Source of the DNA: Methanobrevibacter sp.
GTDB taxonomy: Archaea > Methanobacteriota > Methanobacteria > Methanobacteriales > Methanobacteriaceae
Assembly (NCBI RefSeq): GCF_015062935.1
Contig: NZ_SUTM01000016.1
Span: 1 to 57,648, forward strand
Reading direction: 5' to 3'
DNA length: 57,648 nt
Part shown: positions 47,976-57,580 of the stretch, piece by piece
Layout of the letters: every line of letters starts with the position of its first letter
Numbering within the stretch: position 1 is the first letter of the stretch
Position numbers and translations under genes: made by a program
Notes under the pieces: generated by a model
The model's database searches: none
What the model was told of the DNA's origin: nothing
What the model saw: only the letters and a program-made list of their open reading frames with translations

Positions 47976-48187
47976 GATTATAATTTAATTAATGAAGTAT
48001 TTAAATATTTTCTTTATTTGTAATATTAATCAATTAAATTACTTAATTTGGTGAGTACAATATTATATGTTGAGATAAATATTATTAAACGATTACAATA
48101 TTGTTTTCATAATATAAATTATGTTTTTTTATTAATATGATATATAACTAGATGGTGGAGTATCATATCTAGAAAAATAAAAAAAGA

Positions 48188-48793
48188 TTAATCTAAATGA
48201 TTAATCTCTAACTCAAAATCTTCATTTAATTTTTCAAGCTCATTAATAACTTGTTTTTCTAAATTCTTCAAATCATCATCTAATAAGCTATATAGTTTAA
48301 CAGTTATTGAAATAAATCCTCTGGAACTATCAGTGGAATTTTTGATAGTAATTTTTTCGTACTCTCTATTTGCACCAATGAATTCATAATTTTTTGGAAG
48401 ATTTTTGATTATATGGATTTTATGTAGTATTTTTTCATTAAATACATTTGTTGATGTAAAATGAATTATTATTTCTTCTCTACATTCAAAATAAACAGAT
48501 TCTATAAGTTCATTAGTATCAAAATCCTTTAATTTATAATTAACATTTAATTCATCAAGATCTCTACTAAAGTTAGATAACATTTCATCAAGTTTATCTT
48601 GGCTATCTGCTTCAAATTTAAATCCAATTATATCAAAAATACAATCTTCTATCTTTAACTCATATTTACCAGAGTACCAATCTCCAGTATGCCTAAAATT
48701 TATAGTTCCATATTCAGAAATTTTATTTTCAATTGTACCTATTTTTTCTTCGTCATCAATGTTAATGACAAAATTTTTTCTAATTTTATTCAT
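48188..48793 (-). CDS. hypothetical protein between the two restriction-modification loci
   Basis: A 201-residue, soluble, acidic and unrecognised protein. It has a repeated beta-alpha pattern (YELKIEDCIFDIIGFKFEADS; FISITVKLYSLLDDDLKNLE) compatible with a ferredoxin-like or small alpha-beta domain. It lies between two restriction-modification loci with its own spacers, so it may be a defence-related or accessory gene; no function can be named. Gene-free flanks are 47976-48187 and 48794-48968. The former holds a CTAGAT/ATCTAG hairpin around 48158. Confidence 0.65.
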   Translation of the reverse strand: MNKIRKNFVINIDDEEKIGTIENKISEYGTINFRHTGDWYSGKYELKIEDCIFDIIGFKFEADSQDKLDEMLSNFSRDLDELNVNYKLKDFDTNELIESVYFECREEIIIHFTSTNVFNEKILHKIHIIKNLPKNYEFIGANREYEKITIKNSTDSSRGFISITVKLYSLLDDDLKNLEKQVINELEKLNEDFELEINHLD

Positions 48794-48986
48794 AATACAT
48801 TTTAATTAGATTTTCATAATTAAAAATTTATGATAGTATATAATCGTTATAAAGAATATATAGGGTATATTATTTGTTTAAACTTTTTTTTAGAAAATTT
48901 TCATACTTTATTTCCCATAATATAATATCTATTTTTATTAATCATGATGGACATAATTTAATATATATGTGAGTAAGGTGTTTTTA

Positions 48987-51965
48987 ATGATTGATTTTGA
49001 AACCAGTAAAAAACAAATCACAAGTCTTGTTGAAGAGTTTAAGACAAACGAACATATCTATAAAACTGTAGCTTTTGATGAGGAGAATACAAAAATTAAT
49101 TTCATCAACAAATTCTTTCAAGCTCTAGGTTGGGATGTAACAAATGAAGCAGGTGTTGCACCACAATTCAAGGATGTTGAATTTGAAGATACTGTTATTG
49201 TTGGTGGAAAACCTAAAGCTCCTGATTACTGCTTTAGAATTGGTGGGGCAAGAATATTTTTTGTAGAGGCCAAAAAGCCTAGTGTAGATATTGAACATGA
49301 CAGACGCTATGCATTTCAGCTTAAAAGATATACTTGGAGTGCACATTTGCCTTTAGGATTACTCACAGACTTTGAAGAGCTTGCAATATACGAACCTAAA
49401 ACAGCACCTAAAAAAACTCACAACACTAGCGTTGACAGAATCAAATATTACCATTACAGTGAATACGTTGACAACTGGGAAGAGATATATAATATCTTCT
49501 CTAAAGAAGCTGTACTAACTGGTAAATTTGATCAATATGTTAAAAACATTCATGGTGATAAAAAAGGAACATCTACTGTAGATTCAGAATTCTTAAAGAC
49601 TATTGAAGAGTGGAGATTGGAACTTGCAAAAAATATTGCGCTCAGAAATAAAGAATTAACAGTGGATGAATTAAACTTTGCAGTTCAACTAATAATCGAC
49701 CGTATAATATTTTTAAGAATAGCTGAAGACAGAGGAATAGAAAAATATGGTCAGCTAAAGAAATTAACTGAACTAGCAAGATATGAAAAAGATAACTATC
49801 CGGTTTATGAAGCTTTCATAGAATTGTGTAGGAAAGCTGATGCTAAATATAATTCTGGATTGTTTCATTTCACAGAAGAAAAAGACATTAGCTTAAGTGC
49901 AGATACACTGACTCCCAGTCTAAAAGTTGATGATGGTAAATTAAAAAAGATTATTGACGGATTATACTATCCCGATTGTCCTTATGAATTTAGTATGATT
50001 TCAACTGAAATTTTAGGAAATATTTATGAACAGTTCCTTGGAAAAGTAATTAGATTAACTGATGGCCATCAGGCTAAAGTTGAAGATAAACCTGAAGTTA
50101 AAAAAGCAGGAGGAGTATTCTATACTCCGCAATACATTGTTAATTACATTGTTGAAAATACTGTCGGTGAACTTCTGAAAGGAAAAACACCAAATAAAGT
50201 TTCTGAGTTAAGAATTGTTGATCCGGCATGTGGTTCAGGTAGTTTCTTATTGGGTGCCTATCAAAAGCTATTGGATTGGCATGTAGATTATTATTCTAAT
50301 CTAGATCAACCTCCAAAAAATGTAATCTACATAGGTAAAGATGGAATTCCTAAATTAACTATTCAGGAAAAGAAAAGAATTTTATTAAACAATATTTATG
50401 GTGTGGATATTGATTCTCAAGCTGTTGAAGTAACTAAATTAAGTTTACTTTTAAAAGTACTTGAAGATGAAAACAAAGATGTGTTAGAAGCTCAGCAGAA
50501 ATTAATACAAGAAAGAGCATTGCCTTATCTTGGAGATAATATCCGTTGTGGAAATAGTTTAATAGGCACTGATATTTTAGAACAACAGGATTTAACTGAT
50601 GATGAAGTATTTGAACTTAATCCTTTTGATTGGGAAATAGAGTTTTCTGATATATTTGAAACTGGAGGATTTGATGCTGTTATTGGAAATCCACCATATT
50701 TCAACATACAAACTCTGGGCGCCAATTCAAATTACTTTAATTATTTGAAAAATAATTATGAGATCTATATGGATAAAAGTGACATATTATTTTATTTCAT
50801 TTCTAAATCTAGTAAAATTTCAAAAGGTAAAATTGGATTTATCATATCCAATGCATTTCTGTTTTCAGATAAAGCAAAAAAATTAAGAAATTATATCTTA
50901 GATGATGTCCCTCTGGTCAAGATTGTTAATTTTGAAAAATATTTAGTATTTAATGCTGGAATTACAACTGCTATAACAATATTTGACAAAACCAAAAAAT
51001 ATTCTTCCACTAAAGCTTTAACTATACCTGAAAAAGATTTAGATAAAAAAGAGTTAATTAATATAATTAATGATGATGAATTATTTTTTAAAGTAAAATT
51101 TGATAAAAATAAAATATTTCCATTGATTAATGATAAGATAAAAAAATTCAATTCCAAGATAGATAGTACTCATGAAAAATTAGGTGATATCTGTTTAGTT
51201 GGTAAAGGAATGGAAACTGCAGCAGATAAAATTTTTTCATTTAAAGAATATCCGAAACAATTCCCTCCAGAATTTATTAAATTAAGAGTCACTGGAAAAA
51301 ATTCTGGAAGATATTTTATTAATGAAAATACTGATTTATTGTTATATTATGAATTTATTAATGATTTTAAAGAATTGCCTAATGAAATAAAAGAATATCT
51401 TAAATCTAATAGAGCTGCATTAAATAAGCGTGCTACAGTTAAAAATGAAGGAAGGCCTTGGTGGAAATATAGTAGGCCTATGCATAAAGAATTTTATAAT
51501 AAGCCTAAGCTATTTTGTAGTAGAAGAAATTCAATTAATGAATTTTCATATGATGGTGAATTTAAATATCTGAGTTTCTCAAATATGACTGTTATCTTCG
51601 ATACAAATGAAAATTTTGATTTAAAATATATTCTAGCATTATTAAACTCAAAATTATTAACATTTAGATATAGATCTTTAGGTAAACAAACTGGAAATGG
51701 TATTTATGAATATTTCCCTAATGGAATTTCCAAATTACCAATTCCTGTAATCCCAATTGAAGAACAAAAAGTATTTGTTGATTTGGCGGATAAAATGATT
51801 GAATTAAACAAAAAATTATCTGCTTGTAAAACTCCTAAAGAAAAAAGAATATTGGAAACACAATTAAATAAAACTGATGAAATAATAGACAAATTAGTTT
51901 ATGAGTTATATGAATTATCAGATGATGAAATTAATATTGTTGAAGAAACTGTAAGTGAATCTTAA
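48987..51965 (+). CDS. type IIG restriction-modification enzyme (Eco57I-like)
   Basis: About 992 residues from ATG 48987, selected because AAGGTG lies just before it; the frame extends to a GTG 18 bases upstream. The N-terminal nuclease core PDYCFRIGGARIFFVEAKKP has Asp80, Glu94 and Lys96. SAM motif I is IVDPACGSGSFLLG (about 410-423), motif IV is GNPPYF (about 566-571), and there is a long C-terminal target-recognition region with TaqI-like features, ending in a helical segment. It combines cleavage and adenine methylation in one chain. It is on the plus strand, opposite to the other locus. Confidence 0.88.
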   Translation: MIDFETSKKQITSLVEEFKTNEHIYKTVAFDEENTKINFINKFFQALGWDVTNEAGVAPQFKDVEFEDTVIVGGKPKAPDYCFRIGGARIFFVEAKKPSVDIEHDRRYAFQLKRYTWSAHLPLGLLTDFEELAIYEPKTAPKKTHNTSVDRIKYYHYSEYVDNWEEIYNIFSKEAVLTGKFDQYVKNIHGDKKGTSTVDSEFLKTIEEWRLELAKNIALRNKELTVDELNFAVQLIIDRIIFLRIAEDRGIEKYGQLKKLTELARYEKDNYPVYEAFIELCRKADAKYNSGLFHFTEEKDISLSADTLTPSLKVDDGKLKKIIDGLYYPDCPYEFSMISTEILGNIYEQFLGKVIRLTDGHQAKVEDKPEVKKAGGVFYTPQYIVNYIVENTVGELLKGKTPNKVSELRIVDPACGSGSFLLGAYQKLLDWHVDYYSNLDQPPKNVIYIGKDGIPKLTIQEKKRILLNNIYGVDIDSQAVEVTKLSLLLKVLEDENKDVLEAQQKLIQERALPYLGDNIRCGNSLIGTDILEQQDLTDDEVFELNPFDWEIEFSDIFETGGFDAVIGNPPYFNIQTLGANSNYFNYLKNNYEIYMDKSDILFYFISKSSKISKGKIGFIISNAFLFSDKAKKLRNYILDDVPLVKIVNFEKYLVFNAGITTAITIFDKTKKYSSTKALTIPEKDLDKKELINIINDDELFFKVKFDKNKIFPLINDKIKKFNSKIDSTHEKLGDICLVGKGMETAADKIFSFKEYPKQFPPEFIKLRVTGKNSGRYFINENTDLLLYYEFINDFKELPNEIKEYLKSNRAALNKRATVKNEGRPWWKYSRPMHKEFYNKPKLFCSRRNSINEFSYDGEFKYLSFSNMTVIFDTNENFDLKYILALLNSKLLTFRYRSLGKQTGNGIYEYFPNGISKLPIPVIPIEEQKVFVDLADKMIELNKKLSACKTPKEKRILETQLNKTDEIIDKLVYELYELSDDEINIVEETVSES

Positions 51966-52190
51966 TTTTTACTTTCAATATTATATAATATAATAACAAA
52001 TATTATATTGAAGACAATTAATTTCACTCCTATATTTGTTTTCAAAATAGAAGTAAGTCATCTTTATTTTAAGGACATTCCATTACAACTCTATTTTGGC
52101 TTATTTCTATTCTATCCCTTATTTTGGATTATTAATCGTTAATGTCAATCTTTGCTAAATTTTAAAAAAAGTAGCTATAATATATAAATA

Positions 52191-52222
52191 TTTATATATT
52201 AAAAATAATAAATTATATAATA
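52191..52222 (+). promoter_or_regulatory. shared element leader/promoter, copy before the decoration/capsid operon
   Basis: A 32-bp block from TTTATATATTAAAAATAATA to AAATTATATAATA, differing from the block at 38702 in three bases. It is followed by an SD GGAGG and the decoration gene, 20 kb away from the portal leader that carries the same ATAATAAATTATATAATA. The gene-free stretch before it (51966-52190) includes one CGTTAATGTCAA unit at 52137. Confidence 0.65.
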
Positions 52223-52241
52223 AATTAAGTGGAGGACATTT

Positions 52242-52736
52242 ATGGCAGATTCAATTATATTACTTGAAGAAAGAAAAGAAGTCACAACCTTCCTTCTGGA
52301 TGAAGGTACAATCACCGCAACCACAGTCACAACCCCTACAGGTGAAACTCCAGGTTACGAATATGCAGGAACAAAAATAAAAGTCGATGATGCTGTTACT
52401 TTATCAGCCAACTCAGACATCGGAAAACCAACAGTCAAGAAATTCACCGGAGCGGAAGGAGAAATCATTTTAGGCATTGCAGTTAACGATCCAGTTACAA
52501 TGACCGGCGGTAAAAGAAAAACAGCTATTCTCGTATTGGGTCATTTGTTCAGATTAAAATTAGCTAGTGGAATATCAAACATTGCTGTTAACAACAGAAT
52601 AGCTTTAACAAGCACCGGAGCCATCAAATCAGACGAAGGAGAATATATTGCAATGCATCCGGTAACCAGCTCAGACGATTACAAATACATCGAAGTGTTC
52701 AGACCATACGACATCGGAACCACAGGTTCAACTTAA
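52242..52736 (+). CDS. capsid decoration-like protein (DUF2190-like), paralogue C
   Basis: A 164-residue beta-rich protein: KEVTTFLLDEGTI, TPGYEYAGTKIKVDDAVTL, VNDPVTM, AILVLGHLFRLKLASGISNI, AIKSDEGEYIAMHPV. Size and position directly before the major capsid gene match DUF2190-type or head decoration proteins. It is closely related to the N-terminal half of the collagen-fused protein at 40254 and, more distantly, to the protein at 37934. It may bind the capsid surface and serve as docking head. Confidence 0.7.
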   Translation: MADSIILLEERKEVTTFLLDEGTITATTVTTPTGETPGYEYAGTKIKVDDAVTLSANSDIGKPTVKKFTGAEGEIILGIAVNDPVTMTGGKRKTAILVLGHLFRLKLASGISNIAVNNRIALTSTGAIKSDEGEYIAMHPVTSSDDYKYIEVFRPYDIGTTGST

Positions 52737-52747
52737 GGTGATAATCA

Positions 52748-53686
52748 ATGATTACAAAAGGAAATGATACCAAAGTTCAAAACGAGGTAATAGCTCAAAC
52801 CATTACTGATGAAACTGCAAAAAGATTAAAGTTAGCCAGATTGTTTCCTAAACAAGAAATCAAAGAGAACTCCGATTACTACACATATTTCAGACAGAAC
52901 ATCAATCTCGATGAAGCTATCAAAAAAGGTTTGCTTGGAGAAGCTAAAGACATTGCTCCTGGTGCCTCTTTACAGGAATTGAACATCAGAAAACCGGTAA
53001 CCGACACCATCAGCATTGATACTGTTGGTGGAGTACTCAACGTCAATAAGGATGTTTTTGACTCAGATATCGTTTCATTTGAAGATTTATTAGGTGATGT
53101 AGCTACCGTTATTGCTAACCGCATTGAATACAACATCTACGATACTTTGATAAGCTCACCGAACGTTCCGCAATATAACACAACCCAAACCGATGATACC
53201 ATGGATGCCTTCGGTAACTTTGTCATCAAAGCGCAGGAAGCATTCAAAGGCAATGCCGGAGCCGGAGCAGACTTGACAATAATGACAGAGTCTTACAAAA
53301 CATTATCATACGTTAAACAGTTGGCTTACTCATCTAACAAGTTAGTTCAACCTGTAGAGGACATTAAGGAATACTACGGTATTGATAACATTGACTTGTT
53401 AGGAACTACACAAGCTGACGGCGGATCATTAATAGGTGAAAAACAGTACATCGGTTTCGATTTAAGAAACGCTCCATTAACCGTCCTATACTCCAAAAGT
53501 TCCGGAACTACCGTTGCACCTATTACATCAGATGAAAACATTGCAGATTTCTATCCTATCATTGAAATCATGCGTAAAGACATTTACGATGAGTTACCGC
53601 AATATACAAAATTGTTCATACAAAGTAAAGTCGGAATATTGTTAAATAAACCGGGACTTGCCCTGAAAGGTACTTGCAGGCCATAA
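52748..53686 (+). CDS. major capsid protein-like, copy 1
   Basis: A 312-residue protein with the order and look of an HK97-fold capsid subunit: N-terminal arm, PGASLQELNIRKPVTDTISI and DTVGGVLNVNKDVFDSDIVS, alpha-rich middle (LLGDVATVIANRIEYNIYDTL), and a C-terminal FYPIIEIMRKDIYDELPQYTK. It follows a decoration gene, as in many tailed-virus head modules. The protease/scaffold that should process it is 19 kb upstream. It is followed after 12 bases by a close paralogue. Confidence 0.68.
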   Translation: MITKGNDTKVQNEVIAQTITDETAKRLKLARLFPKQEIKENSDYYTYFRQNINLDEAIKKGLLGEAKDIAPGASLQELNIRKPVTDTISIDTVGGVLNVNKDVFDSDIVSFEDLLGDVATVIANRIEYNIYDTLISSPNVPQYNTTQTDDTMDAFGNFVIKAQEAFKGNAGAGADLTIMTESYKTLSYVKQLAYSSNKLVQPVEDIKEYYGIDNIDLLGTTQADGGSLIGEKQYIGFDLRNAPLTVLYSKSSGTTVAPITSDENIADFYPIIEIMRKDIYDELPQYTKLFIQSKVGILLNKPGLALKGTCRP

Positions 53687-53698
53687 GGAGGATTGTTA

Positions 53699-54625
53699 AT
53701 GTTAACCAAAGGAAATGATGCGAAAGTACAAAATGAAGTGATGGCACAGATTGTGGCCGATACTTCTGCAAAGTGGATGAAATTCACAAGATTATTGCCA
53801 AAGCAGGAAATTGAAGAGAACTCACAGTATTACACTTACATGTCTCAAAGGGTCAATATCGAGGAAGCCATTCAGTCAGGCGTTCTTGGTGAGGCAAAAG
53901 ATATTGCTCCTGGCGCAACACTTCAGGAATTAAACGTCAGAAAACCAATCAGCGAAACCATCTCTATTGACACTATAGGCGGAGTCCTAAACGTTTCCGC
54001 TCAAATGCTTGATTCCAATTTAATCTCCGTTAATGACATGCTGCAGGATGTAGGAATCCTCATCGGCAGAAGCATTGAAAAGGCAGCTATTGACATGATA
54101 ATGAATTCATCCAAAGTAGCTACCTACAACTTTGAAAGTGGTGATGATACTGGAATGACCATCTTAAAAGCTCAGGAAAAGTTCAAGGAATCCGCAGGAA
54201 GCTATGCTAACTTAAACAGTATGGCCGTAAGCTACAAGTCACTCACAACCCTGAAATCAGATATCTTTTCAAGCAACAGACAGGTCGAACCGGTAGAACT
54301 TATCAAAAGCTATTACGGTGTTGACAACATCGATATTTTAGGAACAGCAGTATGCGATGGCGGTTCCGAGATGGGTGACAAGACCTATGTCGGCATGGAC
54401 TACATCAACCCAGGAATGAAATTATTATACTCCAGAACTACCGGAACTACCGTTGCTCCGTTAGGACCTGACGGTGAGATGTATGATTTTTATCCGTTAA
54501 TCGAATTCATGAGAAAGGACATCAGGGATGAGTTGCCAATGTATACCAAACTCTTCATCCTGTCAAGCGTTGGAGTATTAATGAATGCACCTAACAGGAT
54601 AATCAAAGGTAATTTCAGAGCATAA
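53699..54625 (+). CDS. major capsid protein-like, copy 2
   Basis: A paralogue of about 308 residues, starting at ATG 53699 with SD AGGAGGA; this start gives MLTKGNDAKVQNEV, matching MITKGNDTKVQNEV of copy 1. Shared blocks include LGEAKDIAPG, TLQELNVRKPI, DTIGGVLNVS, LYSRTTGTTVAP and FYPLIEFMRKDIRDELPMYTK. The middle has diverged. Two capsid paralogues could build distinct shell positions, such as hexamers and pentamers, or one may be a minor or cell-variant form. Confidence 0.68.
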   Translation: MLTKGNDAKVQNEVMAQIVADTSAKWMKFTRLLPKQEIEENSQYYTYMSQRVNIEEAIQSGVLGEAKDIAPGATLQELNVRKPISETISIDTIGGVLNVSAQMLDSNLISVNDMLQDVGILIGRSIEKAAIDMIMNSSKVATYNFESGDDTGMTILKAQEKFKESAGSYANLNSMAVSYKSLTTLKSDIFSSNRQVEPVELIKSYYGVDNIDILGTAVCDGGSEMGDKTYVGMDYINPGMKLLYSRTTGTTVAPLGPDGEMYDFYPLIEFMRKDIRDELPMYTKLFILSSVGVLMNAPNRIIKGNFRA

Positions 54626-54643
54626 AAGCCATATTTTATCTCC

Positions 54644-54682
54644 GAAATTAGTGAAGTTTCAATAGCTTCACTAATTTCTTCT
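54644..54682 (+). terminator. strong terminator hairpin after the capsid genes
   Basis: GAAATTAGTGAAG (54644-54656) pairs perfectly over 13 bases with CTTCACTAATTTC (54666-54678), with a nine-base loop and T residues after it. It ends the decoration-capsid operon. Confidence 0.75.
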
Positions 54683-54736
54683 GCTCATATTTTTTATATT
54701 GAATAATCGCCATATTATATAATAGAGGCTATAAAA

Positions 54737-55132
54737 ATGAAATTGATTCTAGATAGTGAAAATTCACATCCGACAACAATAACAGTCAAAGGAAAGGAAA
54801 TAACATTGCTGTTGATTGAATCCAGTATACTGATTGATTCATCCCAGATAGCCAAGATTTTTGACAAAAAGGAAAAGACAGTAGCAGGTAAAGTCCAGAA
54901 ATCCAAACTGGAGAAATATGAAACAGAAAACGTCAAGCTACTCAAGAATTACGGACTGATGCATCTGGATGCAGTCAAACCAAGACCATTCTATGACTTA
55001 AGGCAGATGCTGGAAGGACCAGCCTATTACTATTTCAAAAAGGAAGATGAAACTGGTTTGATTGATGTTATTGTCAGAGTAGCTATTGGAAAGCACCGTG
55101 AGTGGATTCATAACAGAAACATCAAACATTAA
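54737..55132 (+). CDS. hypothetical protein with possible helix-turn-helix
   Basis: A 131-residue soluble protein. The segment SSQIAKIFDKKEKTVAGKVQ (about residues 37-56) could be a helix-turn-helix, similar in style to Bro/KilA-type N-termini, but the family is not recognised. The C-terminal part contains RPFYDLRQMLEGPAYYYFKK. It lies behind an element-type leader (TTATATAATAGAGGC at 54714-54728). It could be a regulator of the shared promoters; this is only a suggestion. Confidence 0.55.
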   Translation: MKLILDSENSHPTTITVKGKEITLLLIESSILIDSSQIAKIFDKKEKTVAGKVQKSKLEKYETENVKLLKNYGLMHLDAVKPRPFYDLRQMLEGPAYYYFKKEDETGLIDVIVRVAIGKHREWIHNRNIKH

Positions 55133-55171
55133 CGGCCACTATTGCCTGCTGAAAACTTATTTTTTAAAATG

Positions 55172-55238
55172 CTTTGATATATATCGGGGTTTAAAAACCA
55201 GTCCTGTATCCACAACCCTCAACGTTAATGTCAAAGTG
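55172..55238. repeat. inverted copy of the 36.4 kb intergenic module
   Basis: CTTTGATATATATC (55172-55185), whose complement shares ATATATATCAAAG with the 36.4 kb copies, is followed by CGTTAATGTCAAAG (55223-55236). The gene-free stretch 55133-55392 otherwise holds only the AT-rich promoter of the endoisopeptidase gene. Confidence 0.5.
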
Positions 55239-55392
55239 AGTCTATTATATTAAATCTAAAAAGTAGTTATTGATTTTTATCGACACAATCTTTTTGGAAA
55301 ACATGAGTTATTCCAATACTTTAGCAACACATTATTTTATTATCTAAAATATATAAAAAATATAATAAATAGGATAATACAAATTATAATAT

Positions 55393-56202
55393 ATGATAGA
55401 AGATAATATTAGCTGGACAAGTTTTTGCCAGGCCATGAATTCAATTGCGTACTGGCTGGTTCAGAATAAAAAGAAGTATAAGAAGCGTGACTACTACCAG
55501 ATACTAACATTGAAAGGTAGCTGTGCAGATGTAGAAAAGAAAGCAAAGAAATTAGGTTCAGACAAGCTGGTTGCAATGTATACAATGGCAGCAATCAAAG
55601 ACAATACATCATTGGATTTCATTCCCAATTATGTGATGTTAAAGAACGGAACTAAAATAGATAAGGCAGAATATGTGGACATGGCCATAAGAGTGGAGGC
55701 ATACATCAGGGCAAACGGAAGGCTTCCAGCTATTGTCTACAGGAAATCAACACTGCCGGACTATAAGGATTCCACAATGAAGCTGTTTGTGAAAACATTC
55801 AACTTCAAGGGAAACACCATCGATGAGGCTTTAGCTATTATCTCCAAGGTAAAGTTATACCTGAAATATTTCGATTCACAAAAGACTGACAAGAAAACAA
55901 TAACAGACGCTAAAGCCGGCAAGGGTTCCAACTGCGTGGACTGGGGACAAGTATATTACCGCATAGCAAAATCATTAGGCTATGATGTACAGTTTGTCCA
56001 TGTTAAATGTCGTGTAAGTGGAACAGGCCATATCAGATTAAGGCTGAGACATTCCAAACATACATCCGGAAACTGGATCAACCGTGACCCTGCAGCAGTA
56101 GCAGATACAACTTCAGGAAATGTTAGATCCATCTGGTGTGAAGATGGAAACATTATAGCATATGATCCATCCTGGATATTCACAGATTTATATAGCAGTT
56201 AA
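55393..56202 (+). CDS. pseudomurein endoisopeptidase (peptidase C71, Pei-like)
   Basis: A 269-residue protein. The catalytic triad of C71 peptidases (Cys181 in GSNCVDWGQ, His213 in GTGHIRLRL, Asp232 in INRDPAAVAD) lies in a transglutaminase-like fold. Residues about 95-117 (YVDMAIRVEAYIRANGRLPAIV) look like a pseudomurein-binding repeat. The family cleaves the epsilon-Ala-Lys isopeptide bond of pseudomurein crosslinks. There is no signal peptide, so export would need a holin-like partner, plausibly the protein at 39114. It is the lysis enzyme of the element, similar in role to PeiW, PeiP and PeiR. Confidence 0.88.
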   Translation: MIEDNISWTSFCQAMNSIAYWLVQNKKKYKKRDYYQILTLKGSCADVEKKAKKLGSDKLVAMYTMAAIKDNTSLDFIPNYVMLKNGTKIDKAEYVDMAIRVEAYIRANGRLPAIVYRKSTLPDYKDSTMKLFVKTFNFKGNTIDEALAIISKVKLYLKYFDSQKTDKKTITDAKAGKGSNCVDWGQVYYRIAKSLGYDVQFVHVKCRVSGTGHIRLRLRHSKHTSGNWINRDPAAVADTTSGNVRSIWCEDGNIIAYDPSWIFTDLYSS

Positions 56203-56255
56203 CGTTAATGTTAACTCTTTTTCTTTTTTAATAGTCATGTATGATTTTATAACAA

Positions 56256-57044
56256 TTACAAATCTTCTTTTTTATTGTAAACTTTTGATAGGTTTTGTCG
56301 ATATTGACTTACTTTTGCCGCATTTATTGGTTTATAAATTTCAATAGCTTGTTCACAAACTCGTTGGGCATCATCATATTTCTCTGAATCAAAGTATATT
56401 TTAAACAGTTTAGAATAGGAATTATTACTGATTGTCATTTCATTTAGATTTATTTCATATAATTTAATAGCTTCATCTTGTTTTCCTTGTTTTAATAAGT
56501 TATCTGCTTCTTTATCACGTTGTTTATGTTCTTCATTTGCAGAAGGCAATCTTTGAGATTTTGTTTCCTTTTTAATTTTTTTTGCTTTTTCTAAATCTCG
56601 TTTAAGACTATTAACATGAGATTTATTAGGTATCTTCCTACAGTTTTTAATTCCGTGCTTCAATACTCTGATACTATTGTCAATTTCATTTCTATCTTGA
56701 TATATTGAGGATAGATGGTAATATGTGAATGGTGTGTCCGTATGAATAAGAATATTTGATTCTAAAACTTCAATTGCTTCATCAATTTTTCCTTCTTTTT
56801 CTAATTCTTCAGCTTTTTCGTTATTTTTATAATAAATATTACTATATTTCATCATTTTTGCGTCTTCCAATCTTCTTTCTAATTCCAATGGGATGACACC
56901 ATATTTTTGATTGTATTTGTCCATATCTCTTTTAACAACTTTAATGGCATTGTCATAATCATTATTAAAAAAATAATTGAAATATTCTGTAGAGTCAGGA
57001 ATCTCTTTTCTTATTCGTTTTTTATAATCTTCAAATGCTCCCAT
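56256..57044 (-). CDS. tetratricopeptide-repeat protein
   Basis: A soluble 262-residue, helix-rich protein with TPR-like units: YYKNNEKAEELEKEGKIDEA, YYHLSSIYQDRNEIDNSIRVL, and ADNLLKQGKQDEAIKLYEINL followed by SKLFKIYFDSEKYDDAQRVCEQAIEIY. A basic linker (about 150-180) separates the repeats. It probably binds proteins; partner unknown. It lacks the element leader and is on the opposite strand, so it may be host cargo. Confidence 0.8.
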   Translation of the reverse strand: MGAFEDYKKRIRKEIPDSTEYFNYFFNNDYDNAIKVVKRDMDKYNQKYGVIPLELERRLEDAKMMKYSNIYYKNNEKAEELEKEGKIDEAIEVLESNILIHTDTPFTYYHLSSIYQDRNEIDNSIRVLKHGIKNCRKIPNKSHVNSLKRDLEKAKKIKKETKSQRLPSANEEHKQRDKEADNLLKQGKQDEAIKLYEINLNEMTISNNSYSKLFKIYFDSEKYDDAQRVCEQAIEIYKPINAAKVSQYRQNLSKVYNKKEDL

Positions 57045-57158
57045 ACTATCACTTAAAATATCATTTATAGCAACTAATTAATAGTTATTTTTATTTTAAC
57101 TATTCAAATAAATTCAGTTTATCATCAATATCATGTTGGAAACATAGCACAGGATAAT

Positions 57159-57190
57159 TTTATATAATTAAAATAATAAAATATTATATT
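57159..57190 (+). promoter_or_regulatory. shared element leader/promoter, copy before the last small gene
   Basis: TTTATATAATTAAAATAATA (57159-57178) followed by AAATATTATATT. It is closely similar to the other leaders and precedes the gene at 57218. Confidence 0.5.
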
Positions 57191-57217
57191 AATTATTATA
57201 TACAGGTTGTAATAGCT

Positions 57218-57415
57218 ATGGCCAATATAAATAATACATCATCCTACATGGATGAAGATAAAAAGCAAATTATCAAAGAGTCCAATTATACCTATAGAGA
57301 TGCTCTTGAAGTTTCAGCTTTTCTCATTGAAACCGGAAGGTTCGAAAGATTCTACAAAGAAATGCAGATTGCAGATCTTCAAAAAGAACTCGACCAAATG
57401 GATAAAGAAGAATAG
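57218..57415 (+). CDS. small acidic hypothetical protein of the element
   Basis: A 65-residue protein, MANINNTSSYMDEDKKQIIK to LQKELDQMDKEE; helical, charged and soluble. The family is not recognised. The start is supported by GGTTG-like sequence and by the element leader upstream. The size suits a small regulator or connector. Confidence 0.6.
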   Translation: MANINNTSSYMDEDKKQIIKESNYTYRDALEVSAFLIETGRFERFYKEMQIADLQKELDQMDKEE

Positions 57416-57482
57416 CTATTGACTTCAAAAAATATATCTCCAGGATATTGCTCTTAACAGAAACTATTTTTGATTGTCAAAG

Positions 57483-57510
57483 GTAATAATAAAATTTATT
57501 ATTACTTTTA
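57483..57510 (+). terminator. palindromic terminator after the small gene
   Basis: GTAATAATAAA (57483-57493) pairs perfectly with TTTATTATTAC (57495-57505), followed by TTTTA. It probably ends the transcript of the gene at 57218. Confidence 0.55.
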
Positions 57511-57580
57511 TATTTTTTTTATAATAAAATTTTATATATATTACATAATAAATATATGTATTATGATAACCGAAAAAACC

